64,000 nt of DNA from Rhopalosiphum padi (taxonomy: Eukaryota > Arthropoda > Insecta > Hemiptera > Aphididae): positions 42,197,858 to 42,261,857 of the forward strand of contig NC_083598.1 in the NCBI RefSeq assembly GCF_020882245.1, read 5' to 3'. Below the pieces are notes generated by a model that saw only the letters and a program-made list of their open reading frames with translations, had not been told where the DNA came from and did no database searches. The position numbers and the translations under genes are program-made. Position 1 is the stretch's first letter, and each line of letters begins with the position of its first letter. Of the stretch, positions 37,001 through 47,067 are shown one piece after another.

Positions 37001-39005
37001 TAATTTATAATTGTTATAGTTCATATTGTACATCAGACCAATAAGTCAGTTCTGATAAAAATATTATACTTTCTAGATATTGTAATAACATTTTTCAATT
37101 ATACCAAATTACAAACATGTGATAAGGATGGTAAGCACATATTATAATTATTGAATGTAATTTTTTTTTTTAAATGTATGTAAAAAATTAATTTAGTTCA
37201 ACTTATAAAAACTCATTTTATAATTTATATATAATACTTACTACATTGTTTTTACAAAATGAATGAATTTAATTTAGATATACATACAGCGCTTTAAGAA
37301 AATATTTTTGTAAAAAATTGATGTTTATTCTTTTTGAACATTAGTATTTGTCACAATTAAGAACGTTGTATTTAAAAATCAAATATTTTAACTTACAGCT
37401 TCAGGGAGTGAAACTAAAAATACAAATCCTACAGGTATTATTACAATATTTTAAACTATAATTAATGTGTTTTTAATATCATCTATACATTTCTAAGAAT
37501 TTTATTCATTTATTTTGTCAAAATATAATTTATAACAGTTATTGACGAGTACATAATTCTTAGTTATTAAACTCTATGATAATTTATCGATACTGTGAAT
37601 ATAGATTAAGTATATTAAATAATACATTATTACTATGTAACTATGTAATTATAATATTGTAACTTAGACTTAATGATTTTAAGAAGGTTTCTCCAAGCAA
37701 AAACTTTGCTTTTTCAGGGTGCCTTGATATTCGATATTTAATATTAAATGTAAAAAGTATTGGATTTTACAAAATAAACTCGATTTAGTTTTCGATGAAA
37801 CTATTCAGTTTTGTAAATCTAAAATTTCGAACGCTTATAAATACAAGAATGAATTTAATTTAGATATACATACAGCGCTTTAAGAAAATATTTTTGTAAA
37901 AAATTGATGTTTATTCTTTTTGAACATTAGTATTTGTCACAATTAAGAACGTTGTATTTAAAAATCAAATATTTTAACTTACAGCTTCAGGGAGTGAAAC
38001 TAAAAATACAAATCCTACAGGTATTATTACAATATTTTAAACTATAATTAATGTGTTTTTAATATCATCTATACATTTCTAAGAATTTTATTCATTTATT
38101 TTGTCAAAATATAATTTATAACAGTTATTGACGAGTACATAATTCTTAGTTATTAAACTCTATGATAATTTATCGATACTGTGAATATAGATTAAGTATA
38201 TTAAATAATACATTATTACTATGTAACTATGTAATTATAATATTGTAACTTAGACTTAATGATTTTAAGAAGGTTTCTCCAAGCAAAAACTTTGCTTTTT
38301 CAGGGTGCCTTGATATTCGATATTTAATATTAAATGTAAAAAGTATTGGATTTTACAAAATAAACTCGATTTAGTTTTCGATGAAACTATTCAATTTTGT
38401 AAATCTAAAATTTCGAACGCTTATAAATACAAGAATGAATTTAATTTAGATATACATACAGCGCTTTAAGAAAATATTTTTGTAAAAAATTGATGTTTAT
38501 TCTTTTTGAACATTAGTATTTGTCACAATTAAGAACGTTGTATTTAAAAATCAAATATTTTAACTTACAGCTTCAGGGAGTGAAACTAAAAATACAAATC
38601 CTACAGGTATTATTACAATATTTTAAACTATAATTAATGTGTTTTAAATATCATCTATACATTTCTAAAAATTTTATTCATTTTTTCTGTCAAAATATAA
38701 ATGTCTATAACAATAATTTATTGTTATTACGTAGAGTAGTGTTTTATACTTTTATTATATATTTTAATAAAGACCTCTCATAAAACTTATAAAATAGGTA
38801 TTATGATAAACTAAACTTGACTTAATACTCTTAAAACATTTTGAATGGTATATTAAATGTAATCTTGTTTGTATTAATACATATAGTATCAAACAAATTG
38901 GATATCAGAGAATGGTGTATTGAAGAATATATGCCCAGCCTCGGGTTTCTAATTCCATTTCCATTTATGACAAAAAAAGATACTGGTCTCAATAAATTGT
39001 TGTAA
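25016..39005 (+). CDS. microexon gene A: small secreted protein, bicycle-like effector candidate
   Basis: Predicted exons: 25016-25094, 25340-25348, 25977-26024, 26480-26488, 31670-31678, 32295-32303, 32832-32858, 33091-33129, 34087-34155, 37077-37130, 37399-37434, 37985-38020, 38571-38606 and 38887-39005. They total 579 nt (192 residues). All internal exons are phase 1-1 and have GT-AG borders, and no join creates a stop. Exon 1 is a signal peptide (core LIILSVTVILIINF, cleavage after SDA). Notable peptides are DALSAYGLG, NDAYANYCYVKQF, a Lys/Glu-rich 69-nt exon, IVITFFNYTKLQTCDKD, three identical 12-residue repeats (ASGSETKNTNPT) and a C-terminal exon with EWCIEEYMPSLGF. A signal exon plus many phase-1 microexons is the known hallmark of aphid bicycle genes; the assignment is inference, and the 9-nt exons are the least certain part. 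Confidence 0.6.
25340..25348 (+). CDS. candidate 9-nt microexon (first of a repeated type)
   Basis: The sequence ttattag, 9 nt, gtaagtat recurs at 25340, 26480, 31670, 53133, 53428 and 54718, and with a weaker donor (gtagtg) at 51993. The nine bases differ between copies but the length never changes. Each copy reads three codons in phase 1 without a stop. Confidence 0.5.
25395..25420. repeat. (TA)n microsatellite in gene A intron
   Basis: About 13 TA units directly downstream of the first acag/gt site. Confidence 0.8.
25977..26024 (+). CDS. 48-nt microexon of gene A
   Basis: Acceptor acatatag, donor gaag then gtaac. The homologous exons in gene B (52628-52675 and 54209-54256) have the same 48-nt length and phase. 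The A copy encodes a very different peptide (GARWSNRWLDSDE against KRADLSNPSGTVDK), while the flanking intron ends stay alike. Confidence 0.6.
26550..26690. other. small repeat insertion with 'atatgggca' motifs
   Basis: This is absent from the homologous introns. It carries recurring variants of 'atatgggca' (for example near 26590 and 26650), which suggests the end of a DNA transposon. No target duplication was identified. Confidence 0.3.
27082..30027 (+). pseudogene. BEL/Pao pol remnant: RT, RNase H, integrase, C-terminal domain
   Basis: Reading blocks at about 27082-27891, 27995-29401 and 29323-30027 are in different frames, so at least two breaks exist (near 27890-27995 and 29320-29400). 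RT is seen from VDIKKMYRQV through the catalytic FCVDDCL. RNase H has GFADAS and the FWTDSTVTLAWL block. The integrase has an HHCC zinc site (HERLMHAGPH and CVKC), a YSDNATCFVG segment and the final catalytic Glu in FGGLWEAAV. A DUF5641-type C terminus follows (LTPGHFLIG, KWQKVQ-like, GRV). This order (PR-RT-RH-IN with that C terminus) is specific to BEL/Pao. The element is not functional. Confidence 0.85.
30085..30547 (+). repeat. 3' LTR of the BEL/Pao element (left edge approximate)
   Basis: It holds a promoter-like TATA (gggtataaag at about 30326-30335), a GC-richer start-site zone and an aataaa near 30480. It ends ...cccaaaca at 30547. The 5' partner is missing, so the left edge cannot be fixed by comparison. 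Confidence 0.5.
30553..31669. other. gene A intron, homologous to gene B intron at 55.45-55.95 kb
   Basis: After the LTR element the intron resumes and matches the gene B side closely (for example 'gctagggtctctt' at 31026 and 55849). No exon with conserved splice sites was found here. Confidence 0.6.
34780..34974. mobile_element. hAT-type MITE in gene A intron
   Basis: Ends tagtgattcttaacc and ggttaaaaaccacgg are imperfect inverted repeats. Flanks cccttatg and ccctaatg are a one-mismatch 8-bp target duplication. The orthologous copy in gene B is at 59139-59328. Confidence 0.65.
35390..35700 (+). pseudogene. decayed LINE reverse-transcriptase fragment
   Basis: A trace of the PQGS...TLFNIY...DI motif (RT domain of Jockey-like LINEs) is readable around 35393-35450 across small indels. 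The same fragment is at about 59715-59990 in gene B, so the insertion is older than the duplication. Confidence 0.5.
35745..36133. repeat. RTE/SINE-like repeat ending 'aatattagtatagat'
   Basis: A GC-richer block with the common insect repeat tail (aaatttcatttaaatcggtt, then caatacaaacaaacaatc). Copies lie at 60070-60400 and 61115-61295 in gene B. Confidence 0.6.
36309..36755 (+). other. 148-codon open frame without ATG, shared by genes A and B
   Basis: An open, strongly hydrophobic frame (several predicted membrane stretches, e.g. FIICCTSLHSILVSVGYI) lies between the 69-nt and 54-nt exons. It follows an in-frame TAG and contains no Met codon, so it is not a stand-alone gene as it stands. The B copy (61468-61890) is nearly identical. 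I do not recognise the peptide; it may be part of an old captured exon or chance. Confidence 0.3.
37261..38698. repeat. 586-bp tandem array duplicating the 36-nt exon of gene A
   Basis: Units begin at 37261, 37847 and 38433, exactly 586 bp apart; the third is cut at about 38698. Each carries acceptor acttacag, the 36-nt exon and donor gtattatt, all intact. The units differ at only a handful of bases, so the amplification is recent and adds two extra 12-residue repeats to the protein. Confidence 0.9.
38887..39005 (+). CDS. terminal coding exon of gene A
   Basis: Behind acceptor acatatag the phase-1 frame stays open for 39 codons to TAA at 39003-39005, then aataaaa near 39206. The peptide is unlike the repeats: SNKLDIREWC, EEYMPSLGF, a Pro/Phe-rich IPFPF and TKKDTGLNKLL. 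Confidence 0.65.
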
Positions 39006-39239
39006 ATTGTAATTTTATTTAATCAATTATCTTTTATTGTATTTTCAAATATATAACATTAAGACTTCTGATGTGTATTAAATAATATTATTTTTAGTGT
39101 AAATGCTAAATGGTTACCGATAAATTATATATTTATATTATTAGTACTCAAATATATGATATTTAAAATACGAATTAAATAGCACTTATTAACATCAATT
39201 TTTTAAATAAAAGCTTGATTATTACTTATTAGCATACCA

Positions 39240-40030
39240 TTGTATGAAGTCTCCGACACCGACATCAAAATTTTGTACGACCGCAAAATACCATTTGCAA
39301 TTTTGTCGATTTTGATCGGCTGCTTTATCGGTCGCCGTATTATTTTTATGCATCTTCGATTGCGCTCGGCGGTTCGTCAGCCTCCGCCGGTTTTGACATG
39401 CGTCCTAGTGTGCCCCCGCTTCGTGGCAACTTACTCGACGTTAAACGCTTTAGTACGTTTTCAATGTTTTTACCGTTGTTGTCCGGCTTCTTCGCCGCCG
39501 GCTGTTCCGTCGCCACCAGCCAACTTTTATACCGTTTGTCGTTATAATACCTTTGTACGCGCGATGCAGTACATCCTCGCTCTAACTATACATCAAGCAG
39601 TCGGTCGCATTGTTACGTAACGATCAATTGTCGATCTCTCGTAAATCAGTAACGATTGCTATTGGTGCCGTTAATAAGGTAGCACCGTTGTCCACTCCGG
39701 TACCGCTTATAATTTATACAGCCACCGTGTCGCCGCCGGGTCACGTGATTATAAAAGGCGGGTGCCGTTCGGCTGGCCGCCAATGTACAGGGGGGCGTCT
39801 AACGCGTCCATAACCGAGCATGTGACACCCGTGAAATCGTCACACCACGGGATGATGGAAAACGCACGTTGGTGACTTATCGCCAGACTACGTGCCTCCT
39901 CTTTCTCGGGGGTACCTACTCTCTGCCGTCCTATCCGACGGCTTCAACTAAGAACTGCAATATAGTACATACGTCGTCTGATCATCAACTGCTGTATCTC
40001 AACGCACGAAATCATTGTATTGCGGTATAC
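39240..40030. other. GC-rich island of unknown nature downstream of gene A
   Basis: The base composition jumps sharply relative to its surroundings. On + there is an open frame at 39240-39620 (126 codons, Arg/Pro/Cys rich) and another at 39610-39813, neither recognised. A TATA-like 'gattataaaaggcggg' at about 39748-39763 lies in the middle. It could be a promoter/5' region of a gene, a solo LTR or part of a large DNA transposon; the sequence alone does not decide. Confidence 0.35.
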
Positions 40031-40253
40031 TGATCATATACGATTACCGATGATTTCATTAATAACAACAGTGAGTCATCGGTGTATTCGATTTCATTAA
40101 TGTAGGCTGATTCGTAGCTTGCTCTTGCGTGTGGTGTTTGACGTTTGAACTCTGAATTGCACATGAACTAAATTCTGGTTTCGTCCGATGCCGTAGTGCC
40201 TTCCAGACGACGAGTACAACGTATTTTTTATTACTAGTCACTAGATAACTAGG

Positions 40254-41187
40254 TCGGTGCAACGCGATTGCGCAATTTTTCTTTTTTTTGACCCGACTAA
40301 TTACACCACGATTGCGCAAAAAATTTTTAACACGATTGCGCTCCGATCCCTTTTTACCTGTTAAAATCATAACACGATTGCGCACCAAATTATATGTGTA
40401 TATAGTATATAGTATATACTATATACTATGTATAATAATTTATGTACCTATAACATAAAATACTTAATCAATTAAATTAAAAATAAATAATTAATTCACA
40501 ATTTTCTTGATATATTATAAATTATATTAAAGTCAATACCCAATATTATTTGTTTTTCGATATTATATTATACATTATATCAAATTAAACGAGTAACTTT
40601 TCTGCATTGGTTTTTATTTTTATTTTTATAATTTTATCTGATCGTTGACTAGGTGTAAAGCAATAAATTATAGTAGATTGTAAATAGGTATCTTTAAAGA
40701 TAATATTTTCTTAATAAGCGATATCACCATATATTATATTGGTTGGATATTGGTATTTTTGTTTCATTCCCACTTTGTATCGCGTATAAAGTGAACAGTG
40801 AACGTTTATAGTATATTATTCTAGTGTAAAATTTATAGTGTCAATTATTGAAATGGATCTGAAAATAGAAAATAGAAAATAAAAAAGCATGCAATAATTG
40901 GGAAGGAAAATTGTGAATAATTATTATAATAACTATTTATTTTTAATTTAATTGATTAAGTATTTTATGTTATAGGTACATAAATTATTATACATAGTAT
41001 ATAGTATATATATGGTACTATAGTAATAGTATATATACTATATACACATATAATTTGGTGCGCAATCGTGTTATGATTTTAACAGGTAAAAAGGGATCAG
41101 AGCGCAATCGTGTTAAAAATTTTTTGCGCAATCGTGGTGTAATTAGTCGGGTCAAAAAAAGAAAAATTGCGCAATCGTGTTGTAGCC
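40254..41187. mobile_element. foldback element with about 260-bp inverted repeats (8-bp target duplication)
   Basis: The left arm (about 40254-40508) and right arm (about 40908-41187) are reverse complements. They flank a 400-bp AT-rich core without a gene. The perfect 8-mer taactagg at 40246-40253 and 41188-41195 is the target duplication, as for hAT elements. Each arm contains four copies of cgattgcgc, likely transposase binding sites. Confidence 0.85.
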
Positions 41188-41195
41188 TAACTAGG

Positions 41196-42528
41196 TAACT
41201 TTTATAACTAGGTTTGTACCTAGAAGACTCGGTCTCAAATCTCATATTATGTATGATGTCGGGACGTGTGAAAGAAATTTGTGAAGATTTACTTTATATA
41301 GATCAGACTTAAAATAAATTATATCAACTTCGACATTTCGTCGTTTCATCCATGCGAATATGTGATTGTCGACCGTTAAATAAATATTTACACATCTAAC
41401 TGTTAAAAAAAGCTGTAAAACATAATATTACAATTTGAAGTAATGACTATTGACTATTATTCCATATTATTTTCGCACATAGGTAATACTTATGCAGTTA
41501 TGCTGGAAGGTATATCGGCACGAAAAACTGGACGATAAAACGACGTTTCCGACGACCGACACGCTTGCAGTATCGTACAGGATGTTCGTTTTTATTTTTT
41601 CACCGGACGCTATTCGATTTTGATTTTATATTGACGTATACGTTCAGTGTAAAATTAAATAAACAGACGAGGAAAAAAATTAAGAGGATATAGCGCAATA
41701 TTCATTTTCTCTCTCTCTCTCTCTCTCAGGCTCGCGTGAAACATAGATAAACGCATTCACGTATAAAATCGTGTTGTAGGATTACACATCGGTATTATGT
41801 TTTTGACTTTAAAAATGAAATTAAAAAAATCTTTAATTTAAATAGATTTGTTTTGAGACGATATTTATAGAAAAATCAACGTAACAAATTAAAATATTAT
41901 TCTCTATCATTTTTGTAATAGGTGACTATAGTACTATAAGTCTAAGATTACTCAAAAACGAAAAAAATATGATTTCGCGTGAATGCGTTTAGTTTATATT
42001 CTTCGTCGTGGGCCAGAGAGTTAAAACGAACAAAGCATTAAATATTATTCAATTGTTATTTATGTACATATATACATTGCACATTACTCTGTTGATCAAA
42101 TTGTTACATTATAATTAACTTTGCAACGCATAACACGATTATGACAAACTATATAGCGCTATGCTATATTTTATCATCACTAGCATATATGGGTACCAAT
42201 CTCAGTGACTTATAGACTTGTTCCAATATTCAACCACCACCTTAGTCTCTTTTCTCTTCAATAATATTATTGCTGACTCTACCGTTACTGATTACTAAAA
42301 ATATCAAACTAATGTAGTTTAGTTGTGTATAGAAAACCGTTAATGACGCGATGCAGTTAAGTCAGAAGACTACAAAATATTGTTATTTTATACAGATCAG
42401 GCGTGCTGTTGTTTACTTTATACCTATATAGGTATAAAATGTTATACAACGTCTAAGAGCGACTTGTTTTACAGACAATACATGAGTATTTTATGATTTT
42501 TATATTCTGGGAGGATTGACTAATGTAT
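41196..42528. other. spacer with (CT)n microsatellite
   Basis: A (CT)n tract of about 20 bp is at 41708-41727. The rest is AT-rich with no gene or transposon end recognised. Confidence 0.5.
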
Positions 42529-42537
42529 TGATTTTAT

Positions 42538-43466
42538 GGTATCCGGTGAATTGGTCGCGAACAATTGATCGCCGGTGAATTGGTCGCCGGTGAATTGATC
42601 GCGAATACAATTGGTCGCCAAGATAATTGATCGCCAAACGAACTTTTTTAGTTTTTTAAGTATTTTATTATCCTAGGTATATTACCGAATTTTATGTTTA
42701 TTATTTTAGAATATTTAAGTATTCTTATTGTTTTATTTTTAAATAACGTACAGTTAAATGCTAATTTTAATTTAAAAAAATAATAAATAGATTATGTATA
42801 TAGTGGATAATAATAATAACAATTTGATCACGGCCATGTTGATATCACCTTAACACTAAAAGGGTTAATAATAATACAAGTTAATTTGACAATTATATAA
42901 TAATAAAATTACGTGACTTCACGGTATTGATAATTTAACAATGAGAAGACGTTGGCTTTTGACGAACAATTTGAGATTATGCCGCCGTGATTAGAAACGA
43001 CAGAAATAAACTGATAATGCCCGTGTGGGTATATAATATCAATAATAAATACTTTATAACAATATAATGATACGAACTCGATAATGAAAATTTAAAATTA
43101 AATCAAATAAAAATTATACATTATATTGTTAATAGTTAATAATTACACATAAATAAAATAAAATAATAAATAATAATGTCAATTAATTAAATTTCAAAAT
43201 ATATATAAAAATTACACATTATATTGTCAATAGTTAATAATTACACATGAATAAAATAAAATAATAAATAATAATGTCAATTAATTAAATTTTAAAAATA
43301 CTTAAATATTCTAAAATAATAAACATAAAATTCGGTAATATACCTAGGATAATAAAATACTTAAAAACTAAAAAAGTTCGTTTGGCGATCAATTATCTTG
43401 GCGACCAATTGTATTCGCGATCAATTCACCGGCGATCAATTGTTCGCGACCAATTCACCGCGAACC
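42538..43466. mobile_element. foldback MULE-like element (9-bp target duplication)
   Basis: Terminal inverted repeats of about 190 bp (left 42538-42725, right 43285-43466) begin with GG and are built from reiterated 'ggtgaattggtcgc / gaattgatcgc' modules. The 9-mer tgattttat occurs exactly at 42529-42537 and 43467-43475, the duplication size of Mutator-like elements. The interior is AT-rich with its own repeats (about 43105-43180 against 43200-43290). No transposase. Confidence 0.8.
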
Positions 43467-43475
43467 TGATTTTAT

Positions 43476-45242
43476 AACTATGAGAATTTTTTAATTTTTC
43501 AATTTGTCATTACCTTTTGGAGCATTAATAATGCTGCTCTTCAATTCAAATATTTTTATCCGTTGGAAGTGAATCTAGTTGGTACTTTGAAAAGTAAAAA
43601 TACTCAATACTTTTATAAATGAATGATAAAAATTAAAAAATAGGAAAAGACTAAAAATGTACCCGATACAAGATTTTAATATTGACCAACGAATAATCTA
43701 AAACATTTCAAATTTTTGCCAAATGATTATTGTATTAGCATTATTTATGTATAGCAAAATGACTCATTTTGAGGAATTTATAGAATTTTAAAATTTTACT
43801 TTTTATAGATGTCAAATAAAAAATGATTTTTATTATTGGAATTAAAAAAAAAAACTACTGTAAAAGTAAATCCACACTAATTTTTATGAGCGTTTGAAAT
43901 TCAAATAATGCATAAAGAGATTCATCAAAATCATGAATATATGAAAATTATTATGTCGTTAAAAATGTATTATTTATTTATTGTTTCCTTTAAAATTGAT
44001 TACAAGATTTCTTAGGTAGTAATTATTAAGTAAAAAAGAAATAAGGTCAATTTGTTTATATAAATATATTTTTAAAGTTTTTACAAAATTGGATATTTAA
44101 ACAATAAATAATGATTTTAGTTATTTTATTCTAATAAAATAATATTATTTATAGGGATTTGAACTTTTAAATAATATATTAGTATATTTTATTAAGCACA
44201 ATGACATTTTCAAAATATTTAGATAAATTTTAAGCTATTGCCTATATTTATGTCATGGTCCTCATAAGGTATAAGTATAACAATAATGTACGATATAAAA
44301 TATATATTATTATTGTAATTAATAATATATAGTAAATGTGAATATTTTTGATAAAGATATTTATCTTATTATTATTAATAGTAAAATAAATTACGATAAT
44401 GTCAAAAATTATATGATAAAAATATAAAATATCTTTATAGAATTATTAGTTGACAGACTGTCTGCGCTCAGATTAATTTTTCGTAAAGAATGATTTATTG
44501 ATGAATTCGAATTTAACAAATCAATTACAGTGACCTTTACTTAATGACAAGGTACAATTGACACTTCATGTATAAAGCGATTAACTTACTATTTGCTGAC
44601 CTTATTTAGGTATGTAGATCTTTCGATTATGTTTTTAGTTATTTTAATGTTTGAGTAAAATACCTTATAACTTAATACAAGTCTCCTCATACGTTTTTAT
44701 AACAGTGAATAAAAAAAACGAATCTAATGATCTTTATAAGCATCTGCACAATTAAAATGTTTATGAATTTAAACTGTCCAAAACACAGTAAATATTATTT
44801 TGCAGTTTAATAAATGCAATATACATAATATATTTGCATAATAATATAATTATATTTATAATAATAGTATATATAATTTCAAATAAATCTTTAGCTCTCA
44901 AAATAATTTATATTATATTAGATTCTGAACGAAGTGATGAACTGATGAATGTATTGATTTTTCAATTATGTGTATTTTTAATTTTGTGTTTATCATTACG
45001 TTTTGGAGTAGTAATAGTGTTTGATTTTTGAATTCAGCCCTTTGAAAACCTAGTTGCTACTTTGGGGGTTCAAAAGTAAAAAAATTCCATTAGTTTTCAA
45101 AAGTGTTAGGAAAAACACTAAAAGTAACAGAAAATGAGCATTTTTACGCATAACCAGTTCCAAATCATTATTTTATTTTGCTGCAACTCAAAAACGAATC
45201 ATTGTAAATACTTTAAATTTTCACCAAATTTTCATACTAACA
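43476..45242. other. AT-rich spacer with aphid-type dispersed repeat
   Basis: The part 44917-45010 has 'agattctgaacgaagtga', whose reverse complement recurs at about 53950-53967 in a gene B intron. A diverged relative may lie at 43480-43800. No gene is supported. Confidence 0.4.
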
Positions 45243-45982
45243 CAGCGGTTCCCAAACTTTTTTCTATTGCGGAACATTATTATTATAGTTATTATAAGCC
45301 ACGGCACACTTTGAATAAATATTATCTACTTATCGAATAACACGTAAGTAACGTCTGATTTGATAATTAATCATCTCATAATTCTAAAAGAAAAAATGAA
45401 AAAGTACTTCCCATATTTGCCTATTAACGAATATGATTGGGTGCGCAATCGTTTTGCAGTAACATCATATGTAATATCACATCTAAAGAATTAGTTGAAC
45501 TAGAACAACTTTTAGAACTTCAATCTGGAACGTTCATTGAAATTAAAATTAATTTAATGAACTTAAACTGTTCCAGTTTTGGAGTCTTATTAAAACATAG
45601 TATCCGATAATTACAGAAATTTCAATAAATATATTATTACCATTTTCTACAACATACCACCTACCTCTGTGAACTTAGGTTTTCCGCACTAACAAATATT
45701 AGAAATAAAAAATGTGAAGTACTTTTATTAGTTGAACAAGAAATGCTGGTGTGTTAATTGTCAATTCCTCCTGGAATTGAACTATTATGCAAACAACATC
45801 AAGCACACGTTTTACACTAAAATTTATTATTATATATCTTTTTTTGTAATTTTAAAGTTAATTTTTATATTAATTATACTTAAGTATTTTGAAACAAATT
45901 ATTATATGTTTTTTTATAAAAAAAGTTCAAGTTATCGCGGCACACCTTTCAAATTTCACGGCACACCCTTTGGGAAACACTG
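45243..45982. mobile_element. probable hAT-type non-autonomous element
   Basis: The left end cagcggttcccaaac and right end tttgggaaacactg are imperfect inverted repeats of a common hAT terminus. The interior has no transposase. The flanking octamers do not match, so the target duplication has decayed or the ends are mis-set. Confidence 0.5.
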
Positions 45983-45999
45983 TGATAGAGGAACGCCCC

Positions 46000-46552
46000 C
46001 GACGAGTAGCGACAATCTATTGGTTGTTGCTAGTTCTTCGACAGGATTGCTGGACGAGTTCTTGAACGAGATACGTACGGAAATAGAGCTTCACTTTCAG
46101 GACTTGACTTCGTCTGATTCATCCAGCGACAGCGAAGAAATCGAATGCTGGTACCTGCTCCGGTTCGACACTGCGAGTGAGATAAGAGCGGTGAGCACGA
46201 GGTACTTTGGCCAGGAGAGTGAGAGTGATCTGGTGACGGCGGTGATGATTTACGAATCGATGGAGAGTCTGGACGAACCGCCGCCGACGACATCGTACAG
46301 AGTGGTACACCTAACAGCAGAGCCACTGACGTCGGACGAAGAGGAGGGGACGTTGGTCGTGACAACTGCAATGGACGAGGCCGCGGGTAGCGAGACTCGG
46401 CGGTCGATCCCGTACCCGAACCGGTGCCCAAAAAGCGAAGATCTTGGTTGTCGACACTGGAGAGAGCGGTTCTGAGTTTCGGAAGAAAGATGTGTTGTTG
46501 CGGTGGCGGTCGGCGAAGAAGACGCCTTCTGGCTACTGACGCGTCTTCTGAG
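46000..46552 (+). pseudogene. GC-rich hypothetical protein, frame interrupted once
   Basis: From about 46000 the frame is open with coding-like composition: an acidic/Ser stretch (FQDLTSSDSSSDSEEIE), then ESLDEPPPTTSYR and LTSDEEEGTL, to a stop at 46473. In the neighbouring frame, just past a TAG near 46396, a basic end follows (PVPKKRRSWLSTLERAVLSF, then a CCCGGG and poly-Arg run) to TAG at 46550-46552. Acidic middle plus basic tail suggests one protein broken by an indel near 46390-46440. No ATG is visible upstream because the hAT-type element abuts it. No family is recognised. Confidence 0.4.
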
Positions 46553-46559
46553 TAGGACA

Positions 46560-47067
46560 TCGCGCGCAGTACGTACCACCGTCCATAGTTTATTTCGTAA
46601 AGACTAGTGTTTCCGTGTGTTGTAATTTCTACAAAAATACCACTTTGTTGATATATCGTTAATGTAATAAATTGTTTATTTACTTAGAATTACGATTGGC
46701 CTGTATTGAGTGTAATTATTATTATTAATGTCTTTGGACTTGTTTCGCAGTTCATTATATTATGACGTGTAAAAATATGCAAAGGTTTGACTGATGTATG
46801 TTTTCCCCGTAGATCACAGATATATATATATATATTCTATATATATCTGTCGTATAATTGTCGTAGACAATAATATATAAGTATAAACTTACAGTATTTT
46901 CGATCTTTTTACTCTATTGTTTTTTATACTCGACCGCGATCGGTGACCCGGGAGGTTGGCGACACTGACTCGCCCGCCGCCCTGTTTCGGGTAACGACGC
47001 GTACGACGCCGTTTATTTTTCTTTAAAAATGCTATTTCTGTAAGTTTTTTATTTTGTGCTTTTAATA
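46560..47067. other. spacer with (AT)n and a short GC-rich patch
   Basis: (AT)n lies at about 46821-46834. A CpG-rich patch at 46925-47010 resembles the neighbouring GC-rich block. Nothing coding is supported. Confidence 0.4.

Larger units (their letters stand above)
32200..37140. repeat. gene A segment of high identity to gene B 56.19-62.30 kb
   Basis: Exons, introns and even transposon remnants (a MITE at 34780, a LINE fragment at 35390, an RTE-like tail at 35745) occur in the same order and positions in both genes. All of these therefore predate the duplication. Differences are mainly indels, plus a 550-bp insertion (57712-58258) and a rearrangement (60.40-61.11 kb) on the B side. Confidence 0.85.

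Noticed and set aside
46030..46560. Long minus-strand frames opposite the GC-rich hypothetical protein
   Set aside because: Pro/Ser/Arg composition mirrors the acidic plus-strand frame; antisense shadow.
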